DNA of 64,000 nt. It comes from Sorghum bicolor (Eukaryota; Streptophyta; Magnoliopsida; Poales; Poaceae). Below are positions 62,684-64,000 of this stretch, piece by piece (positions within the stretch are counted from its first letter, which is position 1; the number at the start of each line of letters is the position of its first letter). The translations under genes and the position numbers were made by a program. The notes under the pieces are model-generated. The model made no database searches and had not been told where the DNA came from. It saw only the letters and a list, made by a program, of their open reading frames with translations. The stretch covers positions 20,824,501 to 20,888,500 of the forward strand of contig NC_012870.2 of NCBI RefSeq assembly GCF_000003195.3, read 5' to 3'.

Positions 62684-64000
62684 CTATTTAGGAAAATATA
62701 TGTATGACCCGAAGACATCAGACTTAAAAGGTCGGGCTCTAATTCTCCATGGGAAGGAAAAATAGATTACGTCTATTTCTTCTAATTCTTTATTGGGCTC
62801 TAAAAATAATTTAAGACGTTGACCATTTACCTTGAAAAACGTACCTTCGTCATTTTGAAGTGTGATAGCTCCATGGGATGATGAATTAATTACCTTGAAT
62901 GGTCCTTCCCATTTGCTCCGGAGTTTTCCATGCGCGAAAAGCTTCACCCTGGAATTAAAAAGTAATACCTTATCTTCGGGTGTGAACTCCTTCTTCTTGA
63001 TTCTCTTGTCATGCCACCTTTTGACTCTTTCTTTGTAGATCTTTGAATTGTGATATGCTTTCTCTCGCCATTCTTCTAATTCTGATAATTGCATTCTTCT
63101 ATGATCTCCAGCAACGTCTAGGTCCATATTCCATCTCTTTATGGCCCAGTGTGCTTTGAACTCTAGTTCAACAGGTAGGTGGCAAGTCTTCCCGTACACC
63201 AATTTGTATGGAGACATTCCAATTGGGGTCTTGTATGCTGTCCGGTATGCCCATAATGCATCGGGTAACTTGTCTTTCCACGCCGTTCCCATTTCATTTA
63301 CTGTCTTCTGAAGAATATTCTTGATTTGCTTGTTGGAAGTCTCTGCTTGGCCACTTGTCTGAGGATGATAGGGAGTGGCGACGTTGTGACGGATTCCATG
63401 TTTTGATAGATATTGCTTGAAGCGTTTGTCGATGAAGTGTGCTCCTCCATCACTTATCACTACTCTGGGGACTCCAAATCTTGAAAATATAATTTCTTCA
63501 AACATCCTCTTTGAACTGATATTGTCGACATGCTTGCAAGGTAGTGCTTCTACCCACTTAGAGACATAGTCAACTGCCACCAAGATGTACTCACACTTCT
63601 TTGATGGAGGAAATGGACCCATATAGTCTATTCCCCAGACATCAAAGAGCTCAATCTGAAGGTTGTTGGTGAGTGGCATTGCATCCCTTGTATTTATGTT
63701 TCCATGTCTTTGACATGGCCCACATCTTCTGATATATTGCTTCGTGTCTTCATACATTGTAGGCCAGTAGAATCCACACTGCCAGATCTTTGAATGTGTA
63801 CGGAATGCTCCATAGTGACCTCCATATGGTGATGAATGACATCTGTCGATGATCTTCCATCCTTCCTCAGTGGTCACACATCTCCTGAGTAAGCCATCAG
63901 AGCATACTCGGAAGAGGTATGGCTCATCCCATATATGTGAACGACTTTCTTGAATAAGCTTCTTCTTGTTTGCTCCTGGTGGTACATACACTAAAACCAT
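62684..64000 (-). CDS. Integrase part of the Athila pol polyprotein (partial)
   Basis: 438 codons are open to the window edge; the ATG at 64000 is probably internal, since pol continues upstream. The zinc-binding H-H-C-C region is present ([13 protein letters not shown], then CGPCQRHG). The catalytic residues are intact: D in [11 protein letters not shown] in [10 protein letters not shown] and E in [11 protein letters not shown]. The C-terminal part has [19 protein letters not shown] and [12 protein letters not shown], typical of the Athila branch, and no chromodomain. It ends at 62684 with no stop or frameshift in the visible part, so the element may be fairly young. The next ORF begins about 300 bp downstream. 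Confidence 0.9.
   Translation of the reverse strand: MVLVYVPPGANKKKLIQESRSHIWDEPYLFRVCSDGLLRRCVTTEEGWKIIDRCHSSPYGGHYGAFRTHSKIWQCGFYWPTMYEDTKQYIRRCGPCQRHGNINTRDAMPLTNNLQIELFDVWGIDYMGPFPPSKKCEYILVAVDYVSKWVEALPCKHVDNISSKRMFEEIIFSRFGVPRVVISDGGAHFIDKRFKQYLSKHGIRHNVATPYHPQTSGQAETSNKQIKNILQKTVNEMGTAWKDKLPDALWAYRTAYKTPIGMSPYKLVYGKTCHLPVELEFKAHWAIKRWNMDLDVAGDHRRMQLSELEEWREKAYHNSKIYKERVKRWHDKRIKKKEFTPEDKVLLFNSRVKLFAHGKLRSKWEGPFKVINSSSHGAITLQNDEGTFFKVNGQRLKLFLEPNKELEEIDVIYFSFPWRIRARPFKSDVFGSYIYFPK

Larger units (their letters stand above)
59220..64000 (-). mobile_element. Athila-lineage Ty3/gypsy retrotransposon, 3' half
   Basis: On the minus strand, going toward lower coordinates, it shows the pol C-terminus with integrase (to 62684), an extra ORF (62379-61750), about 1.3 kb of untranslated sequence, a polypurine tract at 60454-60462 and the 3' LTR at 60453-59220. 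It runs off the window at 64000. The LTR end abuts LINE sequence, so it inserted into the LINE. The site duplication would be CCCGC (59215-59219), with its partner beyond the window. Athila placement rests on the integrase C-terminus ([18 protein letters not shown]) and the long region after pol. Confidence 0.88.

Noticed and set aside
1..64000. tRNA, rRNA, CRISPR arrays, operons or bacterial signals
   Set aside because: None seen; all gene structure is of plant nuclear type.

Overview
The window is plant nuclear DNA, most likely from a grass and probably a panicoid such as sorghum, sugarcane or Miscanthus. The evidence is a GC-rich three-exon fatty alcohol oxidase gene of grass type, Stowaway/Tourist-type MITEs, CACTA elements with grass-style subterminal repeats, and Tekay, Tat, Athila, copia and LINE elements packed and nested in one another. 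The genus is inferred. I see no rRNA, tRNA, CRISPR or prokaryotic feature.

Layout. 1-6850 is the 3' part of an old Tekay-type chromovirus: a decayed gag-protease, a deleted pol and a 3.8-kb 3' LTR. It lies in a LINE remnant (6851-7255, continuing at 17752). That LINE also received a copia-type solo LTR (7256-17751, site duplication ATGTT), and the solo LTR received a very young non-autonomous chromovirus (8845-17041, site duplication GATCT) with two 2784-bp LTRs, gag-protease only and a chromodomain scar.

19118-29704 is the one convincing host gene, a long-chain fatty alcohol oxidase of about 774 residues in three exons. Intron 1 holds two MITE copies. Intron 2 (7.6 kb) is swollen with MITEs, a 1.16-kb CACTA, an Athila gag fragment and an (AT)n tract.

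30315-44669 is a full-length Tat-lineage Ty3/gypsy element (14.4 kb, site duplication ATAGA). Gag-protease and pol share one frame, separated by a single TAG. The half downstream of pol carries an antisense gene that I resolve into six exons and five 76-89-bp introns with matching phases. It has its own TATA box, a Transposase_28-like (PF04195) N-terminal part, a polyglutamine tract and a long coiled coil, and one internal TGA. This spliced antisense gene is the most interesting system in the window.

45113-46512 is an Athila-type solo LTR (site duplication AAGCT). 46518-51389 is gene-poor, with a 367-bp tandem duplication. 51390-55546 is a probable non-autonomous CACTA containing a hAT end. 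55881-56138 is a Stowaway MITE. 56225-59219 is a LINE ORF2 pseudogene on the minus strand, cut by an Athila element (59220 to beyond 64000). The Athila element shows its 3' LTR, its integrase and an extra ORF that has its own TATA box.

How the parts relate: apart from the oxidase, the coding capacity belongs to retroelements. Two elements (Tat and Athila) carry extra genes downstream of pol that look able to drive their own transcription. The young gag-only chromovirus would need pol proteins from a relative.
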